From the NCBI GenBank assembly GCA_964550165.1, contig CAZJYC010000001.1:1-64000 (forward strand): DNA of 64,000 nucleotides, in the 5' to 3' direction. Under the pieces are notes generated by a model. The model was not told the DNA's origin and did no database searches. It worked only from the letters and a program-made list of their open reading frames with translations. Source of the DNA: CAZJYC01 sp964550165. Lineage in GTDB: Bacteria; Acidobacteriota; Aminicenantia; Aminicenantales; Aminicenantaceae. This document shows positions 42,102-50,574 of this stretch, in pieces. How positions within the stretch are numbered: the first letter of the stretch is position 1; each line of letters begins with the position of its first letter. A program made the position numbers and the translations under genes.

Positions 42102-44204
42102 ATGAGCTACAAGCCATATGTCCCAGAAAAGACAACGCTAAGGGAATTTACCATAAAAGCGTTGATCCTCGGGATTTTCATGACGGTTCTTCTGGGTGCT
42201 GCTAATGCCTATCTTGGACTCCGCGCCGGCATGACGATTGCAGCCACCTATCCAGCAGCCATAATCGGCATGGCAGTTCTCAAACTCCTGCGGGGCTCCA
42301 TACTGGAAGAGAACTTTGCCAGAACAGTAGGCTCCATAGGCGAATCGGTTGCGGCAGGCGCTATTTTCACCATACCAGCCTTCCTCATAGCAGGCGTATG
42401 GACAAAGTTTAACACTCTCGATGCCTATCTCAAATCGTCGGCTTTGATGTTCGTCGGCGGATTTCTTGGAATCCTGTTCGTGACCTTCTTGAGAAGGGTT
42501 ATGGTAACCGACCCTGAACTTCAGTTCCCGGAGTCTGTGGCAGCAGGAGAAATTCACAAGGCAGGCCAGAAAGGAAGTGCTGGAGCGAAGTTTTTGTTCC
42601 AGGCCATGGGAGTCGGAGCTCTCATTTTCGCCTTGGGAGTTGTCAGGCTCTTCGCTGCAACCAAGGAATTCATCATCAAAGTGGGCCATGTCGGCTCCAG
42701 CTTCGTAAAGTTAGGTACTGTCAAAGATGCACCCACGGTTGGGGCAGGCGGATCTGTAGCGGTGGCAGGACCTGGCATCTATCCCGCCTATATTGGTGTC
42801 GGCTATATCATAGGTCCAACGCTTGCCTCCTTGAACTTCGCAGGCGGTGTTCTCGCCTGGGGACTCTTTGCCCCTCTTCTGATGTATTTCTTAGGACCCC
42901 AGCTTGTGGAGAGATTTTATGGCCCGTCGGTTACCATGGCCCAAGTGGATTGGAGCTCGATGATGGTCGACGTCTGGAAGTTCATCATAAGGCCTATTGC
43001 CGTAGGAGGAATGCTTGTCGGTGCGGGTTATACCCTTTTCAGGATGAGGAAAAACCTCGGCGCCGGAATCAAGAGGTCCGTCGGGGATATAAAAAAGGCT
43101 GCAGGGCAGGTTGAAGTCTCTTCCAGGCTTGAAAAAGACTTGAATTTTAAATTGGTCTTTGCCGGGCTCGGAGTGGCTTTTATCCTCATGATTTTTGTTT
43201 ATAAGATTTTTTCTGGCTCTTATGGTTCAGCTGTTCTCGCAGCAGGTGTCATGGCTTTAGCGGGCTTCTTCTTTGCTGCCGTATCCGGGAACCTTGTGGG
43301 GCAGATAGGATCTTCGAATAATCCTATCTCTGGCCTGACCCTTTCCACCCTCATCATCGCCGCCCTGCTCATGGTTTTCATCGGAGCGACTGGGATGAGC
43401 GGTGTCGGTGCCGTTCTCGGTGTTGCGGCCGTGGTCTGTGTTTCATCGGCAGTGGCAGGAGAGATGCTCCAGGACTTGAAAGTGGGGCACATTCTTGGCG
43501 GAACACCGTGGAAGATGCAGACTGGAGATCTGTTTGGAATTCTCGTTGCCTCTTTGCTCCTTTACTTCCCGCTGCTGGTTCTCCATGGAGCATTCACCTT
43601 TGGAAGCAAGGACCTTCCCGCGCCTCAGGCTGGATTGATGGCAGCATTGGCCCAGGGAATAGTCGGCGGCGAGATGGCCTGGCCCTTGGTCATTGTGGGC
43701 ATGTTCATGGGATTTGTCTTTATTCTTGTTAAGGTTCGTTCTCCGATGCTTGTTGCTGTCGGGATGTACCTTCCCCTTGAAACAACATTCGCTATTTTCT
43801 GTGGGGGTGTTATGAGGGCAATAGTGGACAGAAAGGCTATGACCAGAAATTTTAATCCCGCTCAAAAAGCAAGGGTCGAAAATGTCGGAATACTGCTCGC
43901 CTCCGGGCTCATCGCTGGAGAAGCCCTCACAGCGCTCCTAAGAGCAGCCTGGACATTCCTTTACTTGCCTCCTCAAAATCTCATTAAAGTCAAAATACCA
44001 GAAATTTTTGCCGACCAGAGCTTTTTAGCCGGATGGGCCGCAACGCACGAGTTAGGGTTCCTCTCCAAGCTCTTTGTATTTTTTGCCCATCCCTACTGGG
44101 TCGGGGTCTTGGTCTTAATCGGTATCGCTGTCTATCTCATCAGAATTCCTATCAAGAATGCAGGCGCTGCGGATGAACCTGCTCCGCCTTCTGCAGTCGT
44201 CTAG
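42102..44204 (+). CDS. Oligopeptide transporter, OPT family
   Basis: A 700-residue membrane protein with about 16 helices. The N-terminal OPT signature is clear: LREFTIKALILGIFMTVLLGAANAYLGLRAGMTIAATYPAA. The GEMLQDLKVGHILGGTPWKMQ segment, typical of bacterial OPT proteins, is in the second half. Members import oligopeptides or metal chelates with protons. Flanked by two inverted copies of the palindromic element, it forms a potential mobile or invertible unit. Confidence 0.93.
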   Translation: MSYKPYVPEKTTLREFTIKALILGIFMTVLLGAANAYLGLRAGMTIAATYPAAIIGMAVLKLLRGSILEENFARTVGSIGESVAAGAIFTIPAFLIAGVWTKFNTLDAYLKSSALMFVGGFLGILFVTFLRRVMVTDPELQFPESVAAGEIHKAGQKGSAGAKFLFQAMGVGALIFALGVVRLFAATKEFIIKVGHVGSSFVKLGTVKDAPTVGAGGSVAVAGPGIYPAYIGVGYIIGPTLASLNFAGGVLAWGLFAPLLMYFLGPQLVERFYGPSVTMAQVDWSSMMVDVWKFIIRPIAVGGMLVGAGYTLFRMRKNLGAGIKRSVGDIKKAAGQVEVSSRLEKDLNFKLVFAGLGVAFILMIFVYKIFSGSYGSAVLAAGVMALAGFFFAAVSGNLVGQIGSSNNPISGLTLSTLIIAALLMVFIGATGMSGVGAVLGVAAVVCVSSAVAGEMLQDLKVGHILGGTPWKMQTGDLFGILVASLLLYFPLLVLHGAFTFGSKDLPAPQAGLMAALAQGIVGGEMAWPLVIVGMFMGFVFILVKVRSPMLVAVGMYLPLETTFAIFCGGVMRAIVDRKAMTRNFNPAQKARVENVGILLASGLIAGEALTALLRAAWTFLYLPPQNLIKVKIPEIFADQSFLAGWAATHELGFLSKLFVFFAHPYWVGVLVLIGIAVYLIRIPIKNAGAADEPAPPSAVV

Positions 44205-44239
44205 AGGCATTGACAAAAAATCGCTGGAAAATTGATGCC

Positions 44240-44422
44240 GAAAGCATCTTTTTTTCCGTGAAGGGATGTGATGAGAAAAGTGAACTCTCACAGTGCTGGT
44301 TTCCATCCCTCCTCGCCAAAGACCCCCCCACCCACCGCCATGGGCTTCGGAGGGACGGAATCCAGCAACTCCATTCCTCACTCTACCAAATCTCTTTTCT
44401 CATCACGGAAAAAAGATGCTAA
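44240..44422 (-). mobile_element. Palindromic insertion element, copy 4, inverted (183 bp)
   Basis: This copy is in reverse orientation: the CCCACCGCCATGGGCTTCGG loop is the complement of that in the other copies. It lies between the OPT stop and def. Adjacent 10-bp flanks match only 6 of 10, but an 18-bp near-perfect direct repeat (CTGGAAAATTGATGCCGA at 44224-44241 and its copy at 44432-44449, one mismatch) brackets the element, offset on the right by about 10 nt. The right end is 17 nt from the def -35 box. Confidence 0.8.
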
Positions 44423-44439
44423 CATTATTCCCTGGAAAA

Positions 44440-44468
44440 TTGATCCCGAGACAAAAATCCGTTAAAAT
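44440..44468 (+). promoter_or_regulatory. Sigma70-like promoter of def-fmt
   Basis: TTGATC and TAAAAT separated by 17 nt, 15 bp before the def ATG. The -35 box lies within the right copy of the 18-bp direct repeat that brackets repeat copy 4. Confidence 0.55.
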
Positions 44469-44483
44469 ACAAATTCAGGAAAA

Positions 44484-44996
44484 ATGGCAATACGTGAAAT
44501 CATCAAATACGGAAATTTGATTCTGACTGAAAAAGCAGAGGAAATCAAAAATATCGATAAAAAAATAGAAGCTCTGGCTCACGACATGGTGCAAACCATG
44601 TATGCGGCTCCAGGCATAGGTCTGGCTGCCCCCCAAGTGAATCAGAGCAAAAGGCTGATCACCATCGACCTCTCGGTTGGGGAGGACAGTCAAAACCTGA
44701 TTATTCTCGTCAACCCTGACCTGCTCACCGAAGAGGGCGAAGAGACTCTGGAAGAGGGCTGTCTTTCGATTCCTTATGTTAACGAAAAAATCGTCAGGCC
44801 CTCCCATGTCGTTGTCAAGGGTTTGGATTTAAATGGAAACGAAAAAATCATCGAAGCTGAAGGGCTGCTGGCCAGAGTTTTCTGTCATGAAATTGACCAT
44901 CTGAACGGAAAGTTAATCATCGACAGGCTATCTCCGCTCAAAAAAAATCTCCTCAGAAAAAAGCTGAAAAAACGCATCGAAATGGGCGAGCTCTGA
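44484..44996 (+). CDS. def: Peptide deformylase
   Basis: A 170-residue Fe/Zn hydrolase that removes the formyl group from nascent proteins. The three motifs are intact: GIGLAAPQ (about 42-49), EEGCLSIP with the metal cysteine, and HEIDHLNG with two metal histidines and the catalytic glutamate. The stop codon overlaps the fmt start (TGATGA region), forming a coupled def-fmt pair. Confidence 0.96.
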   Translation: MAIREIIKYGNLILTEKAEEIKNIDKKIEALAHDMVQTMYAAPGIGLAAPQVNQSKRLITIDLSVGEDSQNLIILVNPDLLTEEGEETLEEGCLSIPYVNEKIVRPSHVVVKGLDLNGNEKIIEAEGLLARVFCHEIDHLNGKLIIDRLSPLKKNLLRKKLKKRIEMGEL

Positions 44997-45928
44997 TGAG
45001 AACCGTCTTTTTCGGGAGCCCTGCTTCTGCCCTTCCCTCCTTGAATAAGCTTTTAGAAGCCGGCCACAGCATTGAACTCATCATCACCCAGCCCGATAAG
45101 CCGTCAGGAAGGGGCAAAAAGCTTATGTCCAGTGCAGTAAAAAAGGTTGCTTTAGAGCTGAATATTCCCTTTTACCAGCCTTTGAAAATCAGAAAGGACC
45201 CAGTTGCGCTCGAAAAAATCAAAGACATCCAGCCCGACGTGAACATCGTTGTAGCCTACGGCCAGATCATCCCCTCCTCGATCATCTATCTTCCCTGGCA
45301 CAACTCTGTCAATGTTCATTTCTCCCTCCTGCCAAAATACCGAGGCGCTTCTCCTGTCCAGTGGGCTCTTTTAAACGGAGAGGAGAAAACAGGAATCACT
45401 ATCTTTGAGCTCAACGAAAAAATGGATGAAGGCGATATTCTTGCCCAGGAGGAAGTGGAGATTCTCCCTGAAGAAAATGCCGCAGAGCTTGAGGCCCGAT
45501 TGGCTCAGAAGGGCGCAGACCTTTTAATCCGAACCATAGCTCAGATCGATAAACTGGCGCATCGCCCTCAGGATCATTCTCAAACGACCTATGCGCCCAA
45601 GCTCAGAAAAGAGGACGGACGAATCGACTGGACAAAAGATGCGATTCAAATAGAAAGACAGGTCCGTGCTTTTGCTCCATGGCCTGCGGCTTTTGCTTTT
45701 CTCCAAAATAAAAGGATAATTTTCCATAAGGGAAGGAAAAAGGAAGGAATGGCTCAGCCCTGTTCTCCAGGAGAAATTTTAGGAGTAAAAAAGGAAGGAA
45801 TCGAAATCTGTTGCGGGAAAGGAAGCGTCTATCTCATCGAAATCCTTCAGCCTGAAGGAAAGAAAAAAATGGACGCTTATTCCTTTTGCCTTGGATCAAG
45901 AATAAAAGCCGGGGATATATTGACTTAA
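44996..45928 (+). CDS. fmt: Methionyl-tRNA formyltransferase
   Basis: Transfers formyl from 10-formyl-THF to initiator Met-tRNA. The 310-residue product has the N-terminal Rossmann-type domain with the folate-binding segment SVNVHFSLLPKYRGASPVQWALLNG and the catalytic Asn-His-Asp set. A C-terminal OB-like domain starts near FAPWPAAFAF. It overlaps the last base of def and is convergent with the M23 peptidase gene. Confidence 0.96.
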   Translation: MRTVFFGSPASALPSLNKLLEAGHSIELIITQPDKPSGRGKKLMSSAVKKVALELNIPFYQPLKIRKDPVALEKIKDIQPDVNIVVAYGQIIPSSIIYLPWHNSVNVHFSLLPKYRGASPVQWALLNGEEKTGITIFELNEKMDEGDILAQEEVEILPEENAAELEARLAQKGADLLIRTIAQIDKLAHRPQDHSQTTYAPKLRKEDGRIDWTKDAIQIERQVRAFAPWPAAFAFLQNKRIIFHKGRKKEGMAQPCSPGEILGVKKEGIEICCGKGSVYLIEILQPEGKKKMDAYSFCLGSRIKAGDILT

Positions 45929-45941
45929 ATTCTTACAAATC

Positions 45942-46838
45942 TTATTCTTCGAGCAGATAATTCCAGGGATTGACCGCCTTTCCGTTTTTCCGAACTTCAT
46001 AATGAACATGGGGACCTAAGGCTTTTCCTGTACTGCCGACATATCCGATAACATCTCCCCTCTTAACAGATTGGCCTATTTTGCAATTAAATTTGCTCAA
46101 ATGACAATAAACAGTCGTAAATCCTCCTGCTCCATGCTGAATGATGATTGTATTCCCTCCAATTTTTTCTCTTTTCAGCTCGATGACCTTCCCATCTGCT
46201 GTGGTCACGACGGGATTTCCATAACCAGATGCGATGTCGACGCCGTAGTGAAAAGTCTTTTTCCCTGTAAAGGGATCTATTCTTTCACCATAAGGCGAAG
46301 TGAGCCAGCCGGTCGTTGGCCAGATTGTGGGCATTGTGGCAATTTCCATATGCCTGCTCTCAAACAACCTGACTAACGTGTTTAAATTCTTTTCAATGTT
46401 TTCTGTTTTCTGGCCCAGATTCTCAGCCTGGGTCAAGGTAAGATTTTGATTATACTCTGAAAAGTTCAGTTCTTGATCGCCTCTTCCTCCCCCGCCGACT
46501 CCAATTTCTCTGAGAACCTCAGGCGACTTGAGGCCAGCCATGATGTTAATCTTTTTGGCGTAATTCTCAAAATGCTCAACATCTGTCCGGAGTTTATTCA
46601 TAGATACTTTAAGCCGAGCAATCATCCCTTTCTGTTCGGAGTTCTCCCGGTAAAGCTCTCTGTACTTCTGCCTGGTGCCGCTCATCATAAAGTAGTCGAC
46701 AAGCAAAATGCCAGACCCGATAAAAAGAACGGCAATGACTCCGGCAAGGATCTTAACTTTTTTCTCCGTAAGCGTTATTGTTTTCGATTTCCCTTTATGG
46801 TGGGGGACAATAATCAACGAAAAGAATTTTTTAGTCAT
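45942..46838 (-). CDS. M23 family metallopeptidase with membrane anchor
   Basis: A 298-residue LytM-type peptidoglycan endopeptidase or activator. One N-terminal helix (about 30-52) is followed by a coiled coil (about 55-95) and a C-terminal M23 domain. Zinc-site motifs are HYGVDIASGYGNPV and GPHVHYEVRKNG; both histidines of the HxH are present, so enzymatic activity is likely. Coiled coil plus LytM is the layout of EnvC/NlpD-like and of FtsEX-linked hydrolases. No septation genes are adjacent. Confidence 0.9.
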   Translation of the reverse strand: MTKKFFSLIIVPHHKGKSKTITLTEKKVKILAGVIAVLFIGSGILLVDYFMMSGTRQKYRELYRENSEQKGMIARLKVSMNKLRTDVEHFENYAKKINIMAGLKSPEVLREIGVGGGGRGDQELNFSEYNQNLTLTQAENLGQKTENIEKNLNTLVRLFESRHMEIATMPTIWPTTGWLTSPYGERIDPFTGKKTFHYGVDIASGYGNPVVTTADGKVIELKREKIGGNTIIIQHGAGGFTTVYCHLSKFNCKIGQSVKRGDVIGYVGSTGKALGPHVHYEVRKNGKAVNPWNYLLEE

Positions 46839-46895
46839 GAAAGTTTTCCTTAATTATTATTATTAAAAAAGTTAAAGTCAAGTCTTTTGTTGCCA

Positions 46896-47306
46896 TCATT
46901 GATTCAATCCCATCCTCACATTTTTTTGGATCCATTCAACGATATCCTGAGTGGAAGAGCCTGGCAGGAAAATCTCGGCAATTCCGATTTTCTTCAGAGA
47001 AGGAATATCGTTATCCGGAATGATGCCTCCAGCGATAACGGCGATATCATCTGCCCCTTTTTCTTTGAGAAGGTTCATGATTTTAGGAAAGAGCACATTG
47101 TGAGCACCGGAGAGAATGCTCAAGCCGATAATATCGACGTCCTCCTGAATAGCTGCACCCACAATTTCTTCTGGCGTCCGCCTTAATCCGGTGTAGATCA
47201 CTTCAAACCCGGCGTCCCTTAAGGAACGGCAGATCACCTTCGCACCCCGGTCATGTCCGTCCAAGCCGGGCTTTGCGATCAAGATTCTGATTTTCTTCTC
47301 GGCCAT
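46896..47306 (-). CDS. Methylmalonyl-CoA mutase, B12-binding subunit
   Basis: A 136-residue cobalamin-binding domain. The B12-histidine motif GLDGHDRG and the downstream SILSGAH and GGIIPD segments are those of the mutase C-terminal subunit. It pairs with the catalytic subunit encoded 80 bp upstream. The start at 47306 has GGAGGG 4-5 nt before it. The two-subunit layout is common in archaea and many bacteria. Confidence 0.92.
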   Translation of the reverse strand: MAEKKIRILIAKPGLDGHDRGAKVICRSLRDAGFEVIYTGLRRTPEEIVGAAIQEDVDIIGLSILSGAHNVLFPKIMNLLKEKGADDIAVIAGGIIPDNDIPSLKKIGIAEIFLPGSSTQDIVEWIQKNVRMGLNQ

Positions 47307-47387
47307 TACGCCCTCCACGCTAATCTTCCCGTCCCTTGTCTTCTCACTCTAGCAAATGACTCCTTATTTTTTAATCGATAACTCCAT

Positions 47388-49067
47388 TCAATAGGCAATC
47401 GGCTCTTTGTATTCTCCATAAACCTCCTTCAAGGTCTCCATGATCTCGCCCAAAGTGGCGTAATTCTTGACTGACTTCAAAATGAACGGCATCAAATTCT
47501 TTTCATCTTCGGCTGCTTTTTTGAGGTCGCGCAGACTTTCTTTAGCCTGGGTGCTATTCCTTGTTTTTTTGACGTCTTTCAATCGGGCGAGCTGCTGTTT
47601 AGTAACATTCTCATCAATCTTTAATATCGGAATAGGCTCATGTTCCATGGCGAACGCGTTCACACCGACAACGATCTTTTCCTTTTTCTCCACAGCTTTT
47701 TGATACCAGTAAGCGCTGTCAGCAATTTCCTTTTGAGGGAATCCGAGCTCGATAGCTTTGACCATCCCTCCCATGTCATCAATTTTTTTAATATAGTCCT
47801 TGGCTTCTTTCTCCATTTCGCTCGTCAGTTCTTCCACAAAATAAGACCCAGCCAGGGGATCGATGCAATTGACGACGCCGCTTTCATGCGCGATGATTTG
47901 CTGGGTTCTCAAGGCGATGGTCACAGCATTTTCCGAAGGCAAAGCATAAGTTTCATCGAGGGAATTGGTGTGAAGGGATTGCGTTCCTCCTAAAACAGCG
48001 GCAAGAGCCTGGATGGCGACACGAACAACATTGTTGTAGGGCTGCTGAGCCATCAAGGAAACTCCGGATGTTTGCGTATGGAATCTCAGCCACAGGCTCC
48101 TTGAATTCTTGGCATGAAACTTATCTTTCATGACCTCCGCCCAGATTTTTCTTGCAGCTCTGAACTTTGCGATCTCCTCAAAAAAATCATTGTGGGCATT
48201 AAAAAAGAAAGACAGGCGCGGAACAAATTCGTCGATTTCAAGGCCTCGCTCCAAAGCCCATTCCACATACTCAATTCCGTCCCGGAGGGTAAACGCCAGC
48301 TCCTGGGCAGCGGTAGAGCCGGCTTCCCGAATGTGATACCCTGAGATGGAGATGGTATTCCAGCGGGGAACCTCTTGAGCTCCGTATTCGAAGGTATCGA
48401 CGATCAGCTTCATCGACGGCGAGGGAGGAAAGACAAAAGTTTTTTGGGCGATATATTCCTTCAAAATATCATTCTGGATTGTTCCCGAGATGACTTTGGT
48501 TGAGACGCCTTGCTTTTCAGCCACGGCAATGTACATGGCCCATAGAACAGCTGCCGGAGGATTGATGGTCATGGAGGTGGATATTATGTCTAAAGGAATC
48601 CCTTTAAAAAGGATTTCCATGTCCGCCAGGGAATCCACGGCCACTCCGCATCTTCCAATCTCCCCCTCAGCCAGAGGGTGGTCTGAATCGATCCCCATCA
48701 ATGTCGGAAGATGAAAGGCAACACTCAAGCCTGTTTGGCCATGTGAGAGAAGGTATTTGTATCTTCTGTTTGTGTCTTCGGCCGTGCCAAACCCAGAAAA
48801 CTGCCGCATGGTCCACAGGCGGCCCCGGTACATGGTCGGATGGATCCCTCTTGTGTAGGGATACTCGCCGGGAAAACCCAGATTTTTCAGATAATCAAAG
48901 CCCTCAAGGTCGAGAGGAGTATAGAGCTCCTTGACTTTTCTCCCGGAAACAGTCGTAAAATCCGAGTTTTTGGAAAAAAGTTCTTTTCCTTCTTCGTCGT
49001 ATTTCTCCTCTTTCCAGGTCTGGATGGCTTCTTTTAAGCCCTGAGGGGAGGAAACATTTTTCTTCAA
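47388..49067 (-). CDS. Methylmalonyl-CoA mutase, catalytic (large) subunit
   Basis: A 559-residue TIM-barrel subunit interconverting succinyl-CoA and methylmalonyl-CoA. The family N-terminus (LYTPLDLEGFDYLKNLGFPGEYPYTRGIHPTMY, in parts) and the RFHTQTSGVSLMAQQPYNNVVR substrate region are present. It lacks the B12 domain, which is supplied by the next gene. With the TCA enzymes nearby it can feed propionate-derived carbon to succinyl-CoA or run in reverse. No epimerase or GTPase chaperone gene is adjacent. Confidence 0.94.
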   Translation of the reverse strand: MKKNVSSPQGLKEAIQTWKEEKYDEEGKELFSKNSDFTTVSGRKVKELYTPLDLEGFDYLKNLGFPGEYPYTRGIHPTMYRGRLWTMRQFSGFGTAEDTNRRYKYLLSHGQTGLSVAFHLPTLMGIDSDHPLAEGEIGRCGVAVDSLADMEILFKGIPLDIISTSMTINPPAAVLWAMYIAVAEKQGVSTKVISGTIQNDILKEYIAQKTFVFPPSPSMKLIVDTFEYGAQEVPRWNTISISGYHIREAGSTAAQELAFTLRDGIEYVEWALERGLEIDEFVPRLSFFFNAHNDFFEEIAKFRAARKIWAEVMKDKFHAKNSRSLWLRFHTQTSGVSLMAQQPYNNVVRVAIQALAAVLGGTQSLHTNSLDETYALPSENAVTIALRTQQIIAHESGVVNCIDPLAGSYFVEELTSEMEKEAKDYIKKIDDMGGMVKAIELGFPQKEIADSAYWYQKAVEKKEKIVVGVNAFAMEHEPIPILKIDENVTKQQLARLKDVKKTRNSTQAKESLRDLKKAAEDEKNLMPFILKSVKNYATLGEIMETLKEVYGEYKEPIAY

Positions 49068-49305
49068 AAACTCTTCTCCTCTCTCTTTGAGACGGTTAGA
49101 AAGGTAACTTCTTGTTTTTCTACATAGTTACAGAATACCAGGACTCAGTCAATAGCTGAAAAAGATGATTCAGGGGGTGAATTATCATCTTCTGTTCTCA
49201 CCCTTAGAGGTAGGGCATCACACCAATAAGAATTACGGACTTAGGCGCATAAAAGTTGCAAAAATGTCTTAATCAATCCTTGTTTTTGAATCCATGCCAT
49301 GCCTT

Positions 49306-49563
49306 TTAATCCTCTGTCACTTTGAAAACCAAATCATTTTCTCTGACAGGGCTTTCCACCCTGATTCCCACCGGTTCTCCTGGCTTAGCGGCCTCGACAG
49401 GATTGTGCTCCACCTGCATGGATTCAACTTTTTGGTAAAAATCTGTGGTGTGACCTTTAATATGGATGGTGTCACCTACCCTAAGCATTCCCTTGGATAA
49501 GACTAAAACACCCACATTGATTTTGGAGAAAAAATGGGTGATTTTTCCTATTTCTTCCTCCAT
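49306..49563 (-). CDS. EF-Tu domain II-like beta-barrel protein without a G domain
   Basis: An 85-residue protein that resembles the second (beta-barrel) domain of translation GTPases: VGVLVLSKGMLRVGDTIHIKGHTTDFYQKVESMQVEHNPVEAAKPGEPVGIRV, in parts. No GTPase motif is present. Similar stand-alone proteins are annotated as translation elongation factor-like. They occur in anaerobes and archaea next to unrelated genes. The function is unknown. Confidence 0.75.
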   Translation of the reverse strand: MEEEIGKITHFFSKINVGVLVLSKGMLRVGDTIHIKGHTTDFYQKVESMQVEHNPVEAAKPGEPVGIRVESPVRENDLVFKVTED

Positions 49564-49625
49564 CAGGGCCTCCTCGTGAAAAGTGTCCTAATAATTATCA
49601 AAATTCGATGAATTTCGCAAGTTTT

Positions 49626-50384
49626 TCAAGAACAGAGCACAGAACCACCGTTGACGTTCAGGACTTCTCCCGTAATATGGCGCGCCAGATCAGAGACCAA
49701 AAATAATATTGGCCCTGCGATATCTTCCGGAGGGGGGATCCTTTTCAAAGGAATAGACTTCTGAATTGCCTTGCGAAAATCGGGATCGCTGAAGACCTCA
49801 GCGCACATATCTGTATCCACCCAGCCTGGTGCGACACAGTTGACGCGGATATTAAAAGGAGCTAGCTCGACAGCGAGGGATTTGGTCAACGCCACTAACG
49901 CTCCTTTGCTGGCTGCATAGTGAGAGTGAAAGGCTTCGCCTCTGACCGCGGCCGTGGACGTGACATTGATGATCCATCCCCTCTTTTTCTCTTTCATCGA
50001 TGGGACTACAGCGTTACAGACATAGTAAACGCCGTCCAGGTTAATCCGCATCGTCTCAGCCCAGACGTCTTCGGGCATACCCCCCATCTCTCCGTAGGTC
50101 CAAATCCCGGCATTGTTGACTAAAATATCGATCTGACCCCACTTGGCGATGATTCCTTTAACCATTGACTCCACGTCCCTTTTTTTGGCGATGTCTGCCT
50201 GAAATAGCAGACACTCTCTGCCGATTTTCTCTATCGCCGTGCGGACTTCTTCGGCTGCACTTCTATTCTCGACAAAATTGATGGCCACATCGCCTCCGGC
50301 CCGGGCGAACAGGATGGCCGTTGCCCGTCCTATCCCGCGCGAACCTCCAGTGACCAGAGCCCTTTTCCCTTCCAAGTGAATCAT
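49626..50384 (-). CDS. SDR-family oxidoreductase (FabG-like)
   Basis: A 252-residue classical short-chain dehydrogenase. The cofactor motif TGGSRGIGRA is near residue 13; NNAG follows; the catalytic serine is in NVTSTAAV and the YxxxK pair is HYAASKGAL. It resembles 3-oxoacyl-ACP reductases, but no fatty-acid synthesis gene is adjacent, so the substrate is open. The start at 50384 follows GGAGG; a start seven codons earlier lacks this signal. Confidence 0.88.
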   Translation of the reverse strand: MIHLEGKRALVTGGSRGIGRATAILFARAGGDVAINFVENRSAAEEVRTAIEKIGRECLLFQADIAKKRDVESMVKGIIAKWGQIDILVNNAGIWTYGEMGGMPEDVWAETMRINLDGVYYVCNAVVPSMKEKKRGWIINVTSTAAVRGEAFHSHYAASKGALVALTKSLAVELAPFNIRVNCVAPGWVDTDMCAEVFSDPDFRKAIQKSIPLKRIPPPEDIAGPILFLVSDLARHITGEVLNVNGGSVLCS

Positions 50385-50574
50385 GCGTCCTCCAATTGAA
50401 ACCAATTCCTTTTAAAAGCGTTTCAAAAAAATAAATCTGATAATCGATGCAACTTCGGATTCATCGACGATTTCAATGCGGGCAAAACTCATCCCCCTGG
50501 TAAGCAAAGGATTAAAGGCTTTGGTCAGGCATTTTTACCTCTTGCCAGCGGGTTGAGCTTTGCCGAGAGCATAT

